Origin: Conus ventricosus
Lineage: Eukaryota > Mollusca > Gastropoda > Neogastropoda > Conidae
NCBI GenBank assembly: GCA_018398815.1
Contig: CM031604.1
Coordinates: 49,258,710 to 49,322,709 of the forward strand
Direction of reading: 5' to 3'
Length of the DNA stretch: 64,000 bases
Shown here: positions 46,356-54,741 of the stretch, in pieces
Layout of the letters: each line of letters starts with the position of its first letter
Numbering within the stretch: the stretch's first letter is position 1
The notes under the pieces: model-generated
Databases searched by the model: none
What the model was told of the DNA's origin: nothing
Seen by the model: the letters and a program-made list of their open reading frames with translations, nothing else
Position numbers and translations under genes: made by a program

Positions 46356-46499
46356 TTTCTATATGTCTATACTTGCGTTTGTGTGTGATCCTTTCTATAT
46401 GTCTATACTTGCGTTTGTGTGTGATCCTTTCTATATGTCTATACTTGCGTTTGTGTGTGATCCTTTCTATATGTCTATACTTGCGTTTGTGTGTGAATA
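46356..46499. repeat. 36-bp tandem repeat, four units (left pseudo-LTR)
   Basis: Four tandem units beginning TTTCTATATGTCTATACTTG and ending GTGTGTGATCC, the last diverging at its end. There are no spacers. It is also present at 50476-50619 and, with errors, near 37171 and 41304. Confidence 0.9.
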
Positions 46500-46527
46500 C
46501 TTGCGTGTGTGCGTTCATACATGCATG

Positions 46528-46529
<2 letters not shown>

Positions 46530-46603
<74 letters not shown>

Positions 46604-46631
46604 TGAGTGAATGAGTGTGTGTGAGTGAGCA

Positions 46632-46690
<59 letters not shown>

Positions 46691-46740
46691 TGTGTGTGTA
46701 TGTGTGTGTGTTTGCGTGCATGTGTGTGCGTGTGTGAGTG

Positions 46741-46811
<71 letters not shown>

Positions 46812-46815
46812 CTAA

Positions 46816-46849
<34 letters not shown>

Positions 46850-46905
46850 TGCGTGCGTGCGTGCGTGCGTGCGTGCGTGTGTGTGCGCGCGCGCGCGCAT
46901 GTGTC
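46530..46905. repeat. TG-rich microsatellite in left pseudo-LTR
   Basis: Long (TG)n tracts with GAGTGAG and GCGTGCGT interruptions, ending in a GCGC run. The matching tract in the other pseudo-LTR is about 50650-51004. Confidence 0.95.
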
Positions 46906-46944
46906 TGTTACATGTAAGTAAGAAGTGTGGTACCCTACATTCAG

Positions 46945-47520
46945 CTAGTCCCAGACATTGAGGCCATTGGGGTAGTTTGTCCTAATCTTATGCCGCCAGT
47001 ACCTTTCACGTGTTCTCTGTCTGGTATCAAGTGTTTTCATCAGTTCAATAGGAGTGACACGGAGATCCTCCTCACTATGTCCACTGCTTTGAAAATGTTT
47101 GGCTACTAAAGTTTCCCTGCATGTTAAATCAGTCCTACCAACACTCTGTGTTTGGGTTCTAATGTTATGAGTTTTGTTGTCTGTTTTTTTAATGTTCGAT
47201 CTGTGGCCATGGAATCGCCTGGACAGGGTCTGGCTTGTTTCTCCGACATATTGAACATCTTTACACCTAGCACAGTCCACTAAGTAAATTAGATTAGAGC
47301 TTTTGCAGCCCATAGCATCTCTGATGTGGAAAGTCTGCCCTGTTCTAACACTTGTGAATGTAGATGTCTCTTGAAGATGTTTCTGACAAAGAACACATCT
47401 GCTGGCGGTACACTTGTATACTCCTGGTGATCTGTCATTTTGTTTATGAGTGCTGACTTGTGGTGGCTTGGATGGCATCAGAATTTTCCTAAGATTGTTA
47501 CAGTTTCTTTCCCCTACCAT
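46945..47520 (-). CDS. PLE GIY-YIG endonuclease domain
   Basis: The C-terminal part of the PLE protein. A Cys-rich linker (CTASRCVLC) precedes the GIY-YIG nuclease: LIYLVDCARCKDVQYVGET provides the Y..YVG motif, SQTLSRRFHGHRSNI the conserved Arg and His, and VAKHFQSSGH the later block. This nuclease nicks target DNA for target-primed reverse transcription. A one-base frameshift near 47517 separates it from the RT frame; the fusion is normal in the family. It ends WRHKIRTNYPNGLNVWD. Confidence 0.88.
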   Translation of the reverse strand: MVGERNCNNLRKILMPSKPPQVSTHKQNDRSPGVYKCTASRCVLCQKHLQETSTFTSVRTGQTFHIRDAMGCKSSNLIYLVDCARCKDVQYVGETSQTLSRRFHGHRSNIKKTDNKTHNIRTQTQSVGRTDLTCRETLVAKHFQSSGHSEEDLRVTPIELMKTLDTRQRTRERYWRHKIRTNYPNGLNVWD

Positions 47521-49256
47521 GGTGACTGCGGCATGGCTTTCTGCATTCTACGGCTTCTGTGAAGGTCGGGCATCATGTCTTTGAGCCATCCTCCTATGTC
47601 TGGATGAGAGGGGTTGTGGGTTATTATGAAGGGAACCCTCTCGTTGTTTTTCTTGATTTTGTATTGGAGGGTTTGTTCTCTTGGAAGAGCTGTGACCTTT
47701 GTGATGGCCTCCTGTATCAGTTTCTCTGGGTATCCTCGCCTCTGCAGCTTCTTGAGGTCACTGCATCGTTGATGGTAAGTTTCCTCCTCTGAACAGATCC
47801 TGCGTATACACAGGCACTGTCCGTAGGGGATTCCTCTCGTACAGTGGCGAGGATGGCAGGAATGGAACGGCAGGTACATGTTTGCATCTGTGGGCTTTAC
47901 ATACAGGTCTGTAGTGATCTGTCCATGTTTTATGCTCATGTTCACATCAAGGTAAGGCACATTGGATCTCCCATAATGGCTCGTGAATTTGATGGTATCA
48001 TGTTGAGCATTCAGCCAGCATAAGAATTGTTGTAGGTTCTCCTCCCCGTGTTCCCAGAGCATCAGAATATCATCTATGAATCTGCGCCAACAGTTGCTTC
48101 TTAAACGCCAGGGAGATTTGGACAGGAGACGCCTCTCAAGATGTCCCATGAAAATATTGGCTATTGTCGGGGCCATTGGCGTGCCCATTGCAGTGCCATG
48201 GATTTGTCTGAACATCTCTCCGTCAAATTCAAAGTAGTTGTTTTGTAAAATATGTTCTACAATCTGTGTTAAAAGTGAAAGTTTGGGGATATTGTCCGTC
48301 TGGTATCCAGGGTCTTTCAGAATCTCTCTAAGGGATGTGGATACTTCCTCATGAGGGATGTTTGGGTACAGACCCACAACATCAATTGTTACAATGAATG
48401 TTTCATCATTCAATGACGGCATGGAGTTGTTCCATTCTCTTATAGTCTGAAGGAGATGTGTCGTGTCCTTCAAGTAGGATGGTAGTTGTTGCACTACTGG
48501 CTGTAGCCAGTGATCCACAAGCCTTGAAAGCCGTTCTGTGGGACCACCCACTCCTGACACGATGGGTCGTCCTGGAGGGTTGTCCAAATCTTTGTGTACT
48601 TTGGGGAGATGATAGAATACCCCTGTTCTTACGTTGGTGAGGTCTGTCAGACCCCAGTCATGTGTTTTCCTGTCTATGGCACCATCGTCTAGGAGCTTCT
48701 GCATAAATTCATTGGATTTCTTGGCTATTTCCACAGTGGGGTCTTTCCTCTGTCGCTCGTAATGGTCACCGTTGTTTAGCTGCCTCAGTGCTTCCTTCTT
48801 GTATTTACAAAAATCCTGAATAACTACCCCTCCCCCTTTGTCTGCTGGTGAAATTCGGATCTCTCTTTTGGTTACCAGATTTTTCAGTTGGTGCAGGCCT
48901 ATTCGGCTTTTTTTGTCCAAATTCTGGTGTGCAGGGGTAGTGGGTGTGAAGGCCATTACTTTGGAGAGGAATGTAGAGCAGTAGGCATCCAGGGCTTCGT
49001 CTCGTCCTTTCGGGGGTTCATAAAAAGTCTTTTTGTAAAATTTCAACTTGTGTGGCTTTTGAGCTGGAGCGTTTTCATCGTACCAATATTCTTTCAATCG
49101 GATTTTGCAGAGTCCCTCTTTGGTGTCAAATAATTGCACTTCATCATAGGAGGTGGGAGTGGGACAGAACTTGGGTCCGTATGAAAGAAGTTGTGTTTGT
49201 TCCTTGGTAAGTGTATGGGAAGACAGGTTGATCACTTGGGATGGTTCTGGGACCAC
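47514..49256 (-). CDS. PLE reverse transcriptase
   Basis: 580 open codons. RT blocks visible in order: ISPADKGGGVVI, FYHLPKVHKD then PPGRPIVSG, TIDVVGLYPNIPHEE (first catalytic Asp), IHGTAMGTPMAPTIANIFMG, FIDDILMLW (catalytic DD in the FIDDI form), and VPYLDVNMSI. The D-V-x-x-L-Y-P-N-I-P and GTxMGTPMAP blocks are diagnostic of Penelope-like RTs, which are related to telomerase. The C-terminus continues into the GIY-YIG domain after a one-base frameshift. The PLE clade (Neptune versus Penelope/Poseidon) is not resolved here. Confidence 0.92.
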   Translation of the reverse strand: MVPEPSQVINLSSHTLTKEQTQLLSYGPKFCPTPTSYDEVQLFDTKEGLCKIRLKEYWYDENAPAQKPHKLKFYKKTFYEPPKGRDEALDAYCSTFLSKVMAFTPTTPAHQNLDKKSRIGLHQLKNLVTKREIRISPADKGGGVVIQDFCKYKKEALRQLNNGDHYERQRKDPTVEIAKKSNEFMQKLLDDGAIDRKTHDWGLTDLTNVRTGVFYHLPKVHKDLDNPPGRPIVSGVGGPTERLSRLVDHWLQPVVQQLPSYLKDTTHLLQTIREWNNSMPSLNDETFIVTIDVVGLYPNIPHEEVSTSLREILKDPGYQTDNIPKLSLLTQIVEHILQNNYFEFDGEMFRQIHGTAMGTPMAPTIANIFMGHLERRLLSKSPWRLRSNCWRRFIDDILMLWEHGEENLQQFLCWLNAQHDTIKFTSHYGRSNVPYLDVNMSIKHGQITTDLYVKPTDANMYLPFHSCHPRHCTRGIPYGQCLCIRRICSEEETYHQRCSDLKKLQRRGYPEKLIQEAITKVTALPREQTLQYKIKKNNERVPFIITHNPSHPDIGGWLKDMMPDLHRSRRMQKAMPQSPW

Positions 49257-49972
49257 CTCAGGCTTCGTTTTCCTTCTGAAGTGTCTGTTCTTCTTGGTAG
49301 AAGTGGCATTAGTGGAGAAGAGTTTATCGGAAGTTTGGAAACCTCACCCGCCAATTTCACCAGTGTTGTCAGTTTTCCTTCTTTTTGTGACTTTACACTG
49401 GAGTTTAATTCTGCTCTCTTTTCGCTGGCGTGTTGCTTGGAAATCCAAATAGAGTTCATCAGTAAGTGTGTAAAGGAGTATGTTGTTGTTCTTTTGCAGC
49501 TCCTGTTGGATTTCTTTTGCTGCCCCTTGTAAAAGTCCTTGCAGATGCGTAAAATGGAAGTTTCTGCTGAGTTCAAAACTTTCTTGATTCTATCAGTCAG
49601 GTTAGTGTCAGGTGGAAGCGCCGTGAATCCAAAGGAAATCTTCATTCCCTTGGGTATGAGTTTGTTCCTAACACACTCACTAAGAAAGTCTTGATGTGAT
49701 AAATATCGCTGTAGCTTGGCTGTCAGACGTAGGCCCTGGTTGATCTCCTTTCTGGGGTAAGGCTCGCCAGATCCAGTAATACTGGATGCAGAGTGATACG
49801 TGCTAGTGGTCATGATGACTTTAATGGCGAAGATGGGGGAGATCTGGTGCTTTGCAGAACTCACTTTTGAGTGGATCCAATGTTGGATACGAGGTAGTTC
49901 CTCACAAGAAGCGCTCCTTGTGGCACATAAATTGAACAGTAAAAACCACCAACACCCAATAGCATATTGCAA
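49232..49972 (-). CDS. PLE N-terminal region
   Basis: A minus-strand frame overlapping the RT frame start, with a likely frameshift near 49245. It includes the FLSECVRNKLIPKGMKISFG block followed by TALPPDTNLTDRIKKVLNSA, typical of the PLE N-terminal domain, and a Lys-rich tail. The first 40 codons run back into the pseudo-LTR, as is common in PLEs, so the true start is uncertain. Confidence 0.65.
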   Translation of the reverse strand: MQYAIGCWWFLLFNLCATRSASCEELPRIQHWIHSKVSSAKHQISPIFAIKVIMTTSTYHSASSITGSGEPYPRKEINQGLRLTAKLQRYLSHQDFLSECVRNKLIPKGMKISFGFTALPPDTNLTDRIKKVLNSAETSILRICKDFYKGQQKKSNRSCKRTTTYSFTHLLMNSIWISKQHASEKRAELNSSVKSQKEGKLTTLVKLAGEVSKLPINSSPLMPLLPRRTDTSEGKRSLRWSQNHPK

Positions 49973-50649
49973 ATTTTCGGTTTATTGGTAAAACCTTTGT
50001 CAAGCATAAAAAACCAAGGGCCCACTAAATGACAGCCCAAAGCACAGCATTTATATTCTAAGACTGATCATCTCTCACTCCCAATTCACCTGAATTCCCA
50101 CTCACTGCTTTAAAATCCTAACAGAAGCCTACCAGAATTAAAGAAAGAAAAGGCAGCAATGAGCTTATGTGAAATAAAAACATGGGGCGGTCAGTCAAGA
50201 CCTTAAAAAACAAACGGAAATGAGTTCAAGCTCACACTGGTGCCTCTAAAGATACCCGACAACACCCCTCTCCCTAACTCCATCATTTTTAAAATGCATT
50301 TTGTGCTTACAATAAGGTAGTGGAAAACACATTTATCATTTTCACATGCAAATGGTACTGTTGAAAAGACTCACATTACATTCAACTGAAACCTGAAAAG
50401 TCTTATCTCTCACTTCCCCCACCATCCTCCCTCACCATTAACTCTCATTCCCACCATACAATCCCTACCCATCCCTTTCTATATGTCTATACTTGCGTTT
50501 GTGTGTGATCCTTTCTATATGTCTATACTTGCGTTTGTGTGTGATCCTTTCTATATGTCTATACTTGCGTTTATGTGTGATCCTTTCTATATGTCTATAC
50601 TTGCGTTTGTGTGTGAATACTTGCGTGTGTGCGTTCATACATGCATGCA

Positions 50650-50746
<97 letters not shown>

Positions 50747-50774
50747 TGAGTGAATGAGTGTGTGTGAGTGAGCA

Positions 50775-50812
<38 letters not shown>

Positions 50813-50858
50813 TGTGTTTGCGTGCATGTGTGTGCGTGTGTGAGTGACTCGTGTGTGT

Positions 50859-50915
<57 letters not shown>

Positions 50916-50947
50916 CTAAATGTGTGTGTGTGTGTGTGTGGTGTGTG

Positions 50948-50983
<36 letters not shown>

Positions 50984-51040
50984 TGTGTGTGCGCGCGCGC
51001 GCGCATGTGTCTGTTACATGTAAGTAAGAAGTGTGGTACC
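49932..51040 (-). repeat. PLE pseudo-LTR, right in window
   Basis: Direct repeat of 45812-46935. It ends GTGTGGTACC against the target duplication. It contains a second hammerhead-like fold (49968-50006), the 36-bp array (50476-50619) and TG tracts. Confidence 0.9.
49968..50006 (-). ncRNA. Hammerhead-like fold in PLE pseudo-LTR (right)
   Basis: Identical in core, stem II and flanking TGC/GCA to the motif at 45849-45887. Two copies in direct orientation 4.1 kb apart would let self-cleavage release a unit-length RNA (inference). Confidence 0.45.
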
Positions 51041-51230
51041 CTTATTAAAGAAGTTAGCGGCTAAAGCGCTTAATGCTCTGCCTGGCATAATAGGCAGTGT
51101 TGTTAGTTGGGTTTTGTCTACTATAGGCAAAGTTGCTGGTTATATGGCTGACCATCTGTGGACGTTAGGAGTGCTAGCTGCTGGATTAATTTTTAGTGAA
51201 ATAAAGTATGGCCAATCCAGTAAAAGTTAA
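51041..51230 (+). CDS. Coiled-coil/membrane Polinton protein, 3' part (copy C)
   Basis: Begins in the target duplication and runs about 60 codons: LLKKLAAKALNALPGIIGSV, then a hydrophobic VVSWVLSTIGKVAGYMADHL segment and a final membrane-like TLGVLAAGLIF helix. It is in the same frame as 44771-45811. The tail has the small hydrophobic character of the family's C-terminus. It has no start of its own. Confidence 0.75.
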
Positions 51231-51328
51231 AAATACAACGAGGGCTGTCTTTTCGCTAGTGTGACTGTCAGTGTTAGGCAGATCAACAGGTGGCGTGCTT
51301 TCTGGGCTGCTTTCTGGCTGTGGGGCGC

Positions 51329-52411
51329 TTATAACTGGATCGCTTTCTTCAGGGCTAGGTACTTTTTTAAAATGGATGGAGCAGGCCTTGTGTTTAAGCT
51401 TTGATTGTGCCCTAAGTTTTGGCCGTCTCCAGCTATGAGGATTTCATTGTTATAATTCTGTATCATGCCAATCTGTCGTCTAAGGTCAGAGGGCAGCATG
51501 TACAACCCATGGCCCACAACGAAGTCAACCTTTGACCTAGCGTGTGCAAGAACGTCTTGATACCTTTGTATGCTGGCAGGCAAATCAACGGCAGAGTTAA
51601 TAGCATCTTCTAAATTAGCTAGAAATTGTTTTCTGGCATCAAAGCCTGTAGATTGATCAACTATGCTAGACTTAGTCTGTGCTTGTGCTCCTAATAGACA
51701 CCAAACGTATGTTCGTATGGAGTCATTGAGTCTTTGAACTCCTGGCATTGTTAGGCCTTTACTTTCATCTAAGATAAATGTTGTCCAAGCATTAGGGCGT
51801 TTTTGTTCTATTGACATCAATCGAACTTGTTTGTCTGGCTGAAAAGAGGTGTGGCCAGGCCAGTAGTCATAAGTATATTCTCTTTTTACACCCCACAAAT
51901 ATAATGTTCCTAACCCATGATTGCGGTCTAACTTTTGTCTAAAATCAGTTGAAGGATTAATGCTAAATTCGTTGCAGATTCTTTCATATGCATTATTGTC
52001 CATTGGACTTTTAAATGGATTAAACGCGTTGTCGCTTGGAAGGGGCACTTGTAGTTCAGTTAGTATTCGTCTGTACTGGTAATAAACATGAAAGTTATAT
52101 ACTGACCTTACTAAAAGATTAGGGTGGTTTAAATGGTTTGCATATGAAACACCGCAGCCAGTAGTTGCGCAGTAAACGGCAAAATTTAACTGATTCTGGT
52201 AAAACGTCATAGGGCGGGATGACCATGCTGATGGCACTCTGTCACTCTTTATTGGTGGATTTGAATATTTAGTTAGTGGGTTTACAAGTCTGACCCGGAA
52301 GCCGTATGATTCATCTACTGCAATGGTTAAATTGCTGAAGTTCAAAGATTTGGAATTATAAAACGCTCCTACATTGTAAGTAGCGCTTTCGTTATATTTA
52401 AAAGGTTCCAT
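51329..52411 (-). CDS. Conserved 360-aa Polinton structural-candidate protein (copy C)
   Basis: Intact 360-codon frame, with ATG preceded by AATTAAAAAAATG. It is soluble, Tyr/Asn/Pro-rich and without membrane segments. Landmarks are VDESYGFRVRLVNPLTKY, TTGCGVSYANHLNHPNLLVR, a NHGLGTLYLWGVKREYTYD block and an IDQSTGFDARKQF-like segment (VDQSTGFDARKQFLANLEDA). It is divergently paired with the penton-like gene across 34 bp, which suggests late, structural expression. I place it among conserved Polinton proteins by position and style; the specific function is not recognised. Copy B (42116-43195) is frameshifted. Confidence 0.75.
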   Translation of the reverse strand: MEPFKYNESATYNVGAFYNSKSLNFSNLTIAVDESYGFRVRLVNPLTKYSNPPIKSDRVPSAWSSRPMTFYQNQLNFAVYCATTGCGVSYANHLNHPNLLVRSVYNFHVYYQYRRILTELQVPLPSDNAFNPFKSPMDNNAYERICNEFSINPSTDFRQKLDRNHGLGTLYLWGVKREYTYDYWPGHTSFQPDKQVRLMSIEQKRPNAWTTFILDESKGLTMPGVQRLNDSIRTYVWCLLGAQAQTKSSIVDQSTGFDARKQFLANLEDAINSAVDLPASIQRYQDVLAHARSKVDFVVGHGLYMLPSDLRRQIGMIQNYNNEILIAGDGQNLGHNQSLNTRPAPSILKKYLALKKAIQL

Positions 52412-52445
52412 TTTTTTAATTAGTTTTTAAAATAGTTATAAAAAG
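52412..52445. promoter_or_regulatory. 34-bp bidirectional A/T-rich leader
   Basis: It separates two divergent ATGs. AATTAAAAAAATG faces the 360-aa gene and AGTTATAAAAAGATG faces the penton-like gene, the same design as at 44736-44770. Confidence 0.55.
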
Positions 52446-53186
52446 ATGTACATCTATATAACCAAGCAAAACGAGCGTGTGTTCTTAACGTACCCAATTG
52501 ACAATAGGCGCGGGAGTTGTAGTATTGCTCTTAAAAAAATTGGCTTTAAAGTTATGTGGGTTAACATATCTGAAGGGGCTCAAAATAACTGGATTAATGT
52601 TAATGACGAACAAGGCAATCAAGTAAGTCATATAACAATACCTGATGGTTATTACAACTTTTGTTCTTTAAAAGAAGTACTTAGCGAATTTGGCATATTG
52701 TTAACAATTAACGAAGCAAACCTTAGAATTACTATACATTTTCCACTAGAAGAAAGAAGAGAATATACTTTTCCTAAAGGCTTGGCTAAAATCTTTGGGT
52801 TCCACAGTGGCACTAAATCTTATAAATTTAGTACAAGAGAAAATGTCTATCAATTTGAAGGTAATAAACCTTCTGATTTTCTTGTAAACCCAATGTTATG
52901 TGTCCACTTACAACAGTTAAAAACAAATGATAATTTGTTTAATGGCTATCCATCTACAGTTCTACAAGTGCTGCCATCAATTAAGGCAGGGTTTTGTGAT
53001 TATCAGTTATATACGTTTGACGGAGATAGCGAATTTAAAGAATTAATTGAGGGGTCTATAAATTCATTGGATGTAAAAATAACTAACCAAGACGGAAAGC
53101 CAGTTGATTGTTCTGATTTATTAATAGGGCTGAAAGTAGAAAATCATATTAGAAAAGTAGTAAGGGCTCAATCCCGCGGACGTTAA
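52446..53186 (+). CDS. Penton-like minor capsid protein candidate (copy C)
   Basis: Intact 246-codon frame starting at an ATG preceded by TTATAAAAAG. The product is beta-rich and soluble: MYIYITKQNERVFLTYPIDN at the start, VSHITIPDGYYNFCSLKEVL in the middle (a pattern common to penton-type single jelly-roll proteins), then a TFPKGLAKIFGF block and a C-terminal SLDVKITNQDGKPVDCSDLL block. The size fits Polinton minor capsid proteins, which form the fivefold vertices. It is the last gene before the right TIR. Assignment rests on these blocks and on the pairing with a capsid gene set. Confidence 0.75.
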   Translation: MYIYITKQNERVFLTYPIDNRRGSCSIALKKIGFKVMWVNISEGAQNNWINVNDEQGNQVSHITIPDGYYNFCSLKEVLSEFGILLTINEANLRITIHFPLEERREYTFPKGLAKIFGFHSGTKSYKFSTRENVYQFEGNKPSDFLVNPMLCVHLQQLKTNDNLFNGYPSTVLQVLPSIKAGFCDYQLYTFDGDSEFKELIEGSINSLDVKITNQDGKPVDCSDLLIGLKVENHIRKVVRAQSRGR

Positions 53187-53240
53187 TAGCGCTGAAAGTA
53201 GAAGAGCGTACTGTAAATCATTAGATTTTTATATTATAGG

Positions 53241-53280
53241 GAGAGAATGTAAATATGTTTGTTCGCGATCACCCATCTTA
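53241..53280 (+). repeat. Extra copy of the TIR tip motif at the inner edge of the right TIR
   Basis: GAGAGAATGTAAATATGTTT followed by GTTCGCGATCACCCATCTTA closely matches the element's outermost bases, in the opposite orientation to the right end. It abuts the inner TIR boundary at 53281. No counterpart exists inside the left TIR. Confidence 0.8.
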
Positions 53281-53429
53281 TTTCTCTTGTTTTGTGCAAG
53301 AATCAGAAGAAGTTATATGTGTGTGCGTGAGTGGGCAGGGGGTGGGGCGTGTGTGGTTTAATCAACTAGGTCAATTAGTCGCAGATCCTTTTGACCTAGT
53401 TTATTGCACTGCTTTGTAGGTAAAAACGT

Positions 53430-53590
53430 GAGTGGGCGTGCGTGCGTGGGGTGGATGGGGTGAGTGGGGGTGGGGTGGGGTGGGGGTGGTGGCAGGGGTG
53501 AGTGCGTGCGTGGGGTGGGGGTGCGTGTGTGTGGGGGTGGGTGTGCATGCGTGGGTGGGGGTGGGTGTGCATGCGTGGGGGTGTGCAGGA
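53430..53590 (+). promoter_or_regulatory. G-rich tract in right TIR (possible G-quadruplexes)
   Basis: A purely G/T-rich stretch with many GGG and GGGG runs spaced by one to four bases (GGGGTGGGGTGGGGGTGG). The C-rich complement lies at 7978-8125 in the left TIR. Quadruplex formation is plausible by sequence rule only. Confidence 0.5.
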
Positions 53591-53851
53591 GTTACCTCCC
53601 TTAGTATTATTTTCGGCCCTGTTGAGGGCCTTTCTAGGTCATTGTTCCGCACGGAACAATGACCTAGTTCTGGCAGGAGTTACCTCCCTTAGGCTGGGCT
53701 GGGCTAGTATAATATTGATTTTTTCACAGCAAGCGCGTTTAGTCGCTCTGCATATATTTTAAAATGAGCTTTCTTTTCTCATACAAGCTGTGGATCAAAA
53801 TTCCGAGCTTGTGAAACTTTGGATAGTAGAAAAAACAAAATGATAATTCCA

Positions 53852-54247
53852 TCAGTATTTTACACAGCGTGGTTCCATCAAAATTTCAGTTTTCAAATAA
53901 TTATCCCAGGACGCTTTTGGGTTAGATTTTTTTAAAACAGTTTTTGTTCTTTCAAGCCAATGGCCTAAAAGCAAAGATTGTCGAAGAGTTTTACGATTTT
54001 CAGCTTTGATCTCAGAACCAGCCTTCAGTAAAACAGGCGTAATTTCAGTTATGTTTTTCAGCTTCATAAAAGAACCTTCGTCAATCGGCTCATAATCAAG
54101 CTGCTCTACAAAACAATTACGTAAAAAATCATCTAGTTCACTTACTGTCATTTCACGTTTTCCTTGCTTCGTTTCCAAAAGATTTAGACTCTCTTTTGGC
54201 CGGGTTGGAAACGAAGCAAGGCTCGCGTTAAACGCGTCTTCACTCAT
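53852..54247 (-). pseudogene. TIR-encoded 169-aa gene, right copy, truncated
   Basis: The same protein as 7319-7828 from MSEDAFNASLASF, identical for most of its length. A missing C (GGAACCACGC against GGAACCCACGC) shifts the frame and ends it early at 53852, losing the last 40 residues. An in-frame Met lies further upstream at 54343, but the left copy supports the internal start. A one-base sequencing error could explain the break. Confidence 0.7.
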
Positions 54248-54741
54248 AGACGCTCCGGCCAGTAATGGCCGGCTGGCTGACAGGCTCGTAAGTCCCCAGC
54301 CAAAAATGATGTCATACCTCCTGTCGATTGGTTGAACGTGCACACGTGATGCACCAAGCTATCACGTGATGATTAATAATTAAGTATTAGTGGCAAGCTT
54401 ATGTGCAGCGGAGCGTGCAAAACAGTTGCTGCAACCAATATTGATTGGAACCAGTCTGGGGGTGGGACTGTCAAGCCAATAAATGTTTAGTTGATTTTAT
54501 GTGCCTGGAGAGAATGTAAATATCTATGTTCACGATCACCATATCTTATCTTGCACGTAAGCCCCCCATTTTAATGTGCTGATTACGTCGATTTTTGGCA
54601 GTTTTGGAGTGTTAATTTTGTTTAAAAACAGGTGTTAATTTTGGCCAAAAGTGACATGAGAAGGACGTGATTTGTATGTGAAAAGGGGGTTTTCGTGCAA
54701 AATAAGATGGGTGGTCTTGAACATAGATATTTACATTCTCT

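Larger units (their letters stand above)
45812..46935 (-). repeat. PLE pseudo-LTR, left in window
   Basis: Starts TTGAACAGTAAAAACCACC and ends GTGTGGTACCC. It matches 49932-51040 nearly base for base apart from TG tract length. Pseudo-LTRs are typical of Penelope elements and arise from tandem or partial-tandem copies. Beyond the hammerhead-like motif, 36-bp array and TG tract, no gene lies in it. Confidence 0.9.
45812..51040 (-). mobile_element. Penelope-like element with pseudo-LTRs (copy C)
   Basis: A 5.2-kb EN+ PLE inserted in the Polinton's coiled-coil gene. Target duplication CTTATTAAAGAAGTTA occurs at 45796-45811 and 51041-51056. Two direct repeats (pseudo-LTRs) of about 1.1 kb, 45812-46935 and 49932-51040, flank the coding part, which lies on the minus strand: N-terminal region, RT, then GIY-YIG endonuclease. 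Each pseudo-LTR carries a hammerhead-like fold, a 36-bp repeat array and a long TG tract. Two single-base frameshifts interrupt the otherwise complete gene. The repeats are nearly identical, so the insertion is recent. Confidence 0.9.
23482..54741 (+). mobile_element. Polinton/Maverick (adintovirus-like) element, complete but assembly-duplicated
   Basis: A self-synthesising virus-like DNA transposon bounded by inverted TIRs (23482-24934 and 53281-54741). It encodes a protein-primed polymerase, a DDE integrase with HHCC-type context, an A32/FtsK-like ATPase, a double-jelly-roll major capsid protein and a penton-like protein, which together define Polintons and adintoviruses. The assembled span is 31.3 kb. 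Removing the duplicated part (about 34336-43507) gives about 22.1 kb, and removing the nested PLE gives about 16.8 kb, the usual Polinton size. Flanking ACTTC repeats (immediately before the left TIR and at 54742-54746) are probably the target duplication; the family norm is 6 bp. Frameshifts are abundant in contig 2 and rare in contig 3, so much of the damage may be sequencing error. Confidence 0.9.
53281..54741 (-). repeat. Polinton right terminal inverted repeat
   Basis: A 1461-bp inverted copy of 6824-8280. It ends ATATTTACATTCTCT and includes the two CTAGGTCA palindromes (near 53366-53403 and 53634-53667), a G-rich tract (53430-53590) and the inverted tip repeat near 54511. Differences from the left TIR are few. 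Confidence 0.95.

Noticed and set aside
46356..46499. CRISPR-like or protein-coding 12-residue repeats
   Set aside because: Contiguous 36-bp units inside a PLE pseudo-LTR. The frames arise because 36 is a multiple of three.
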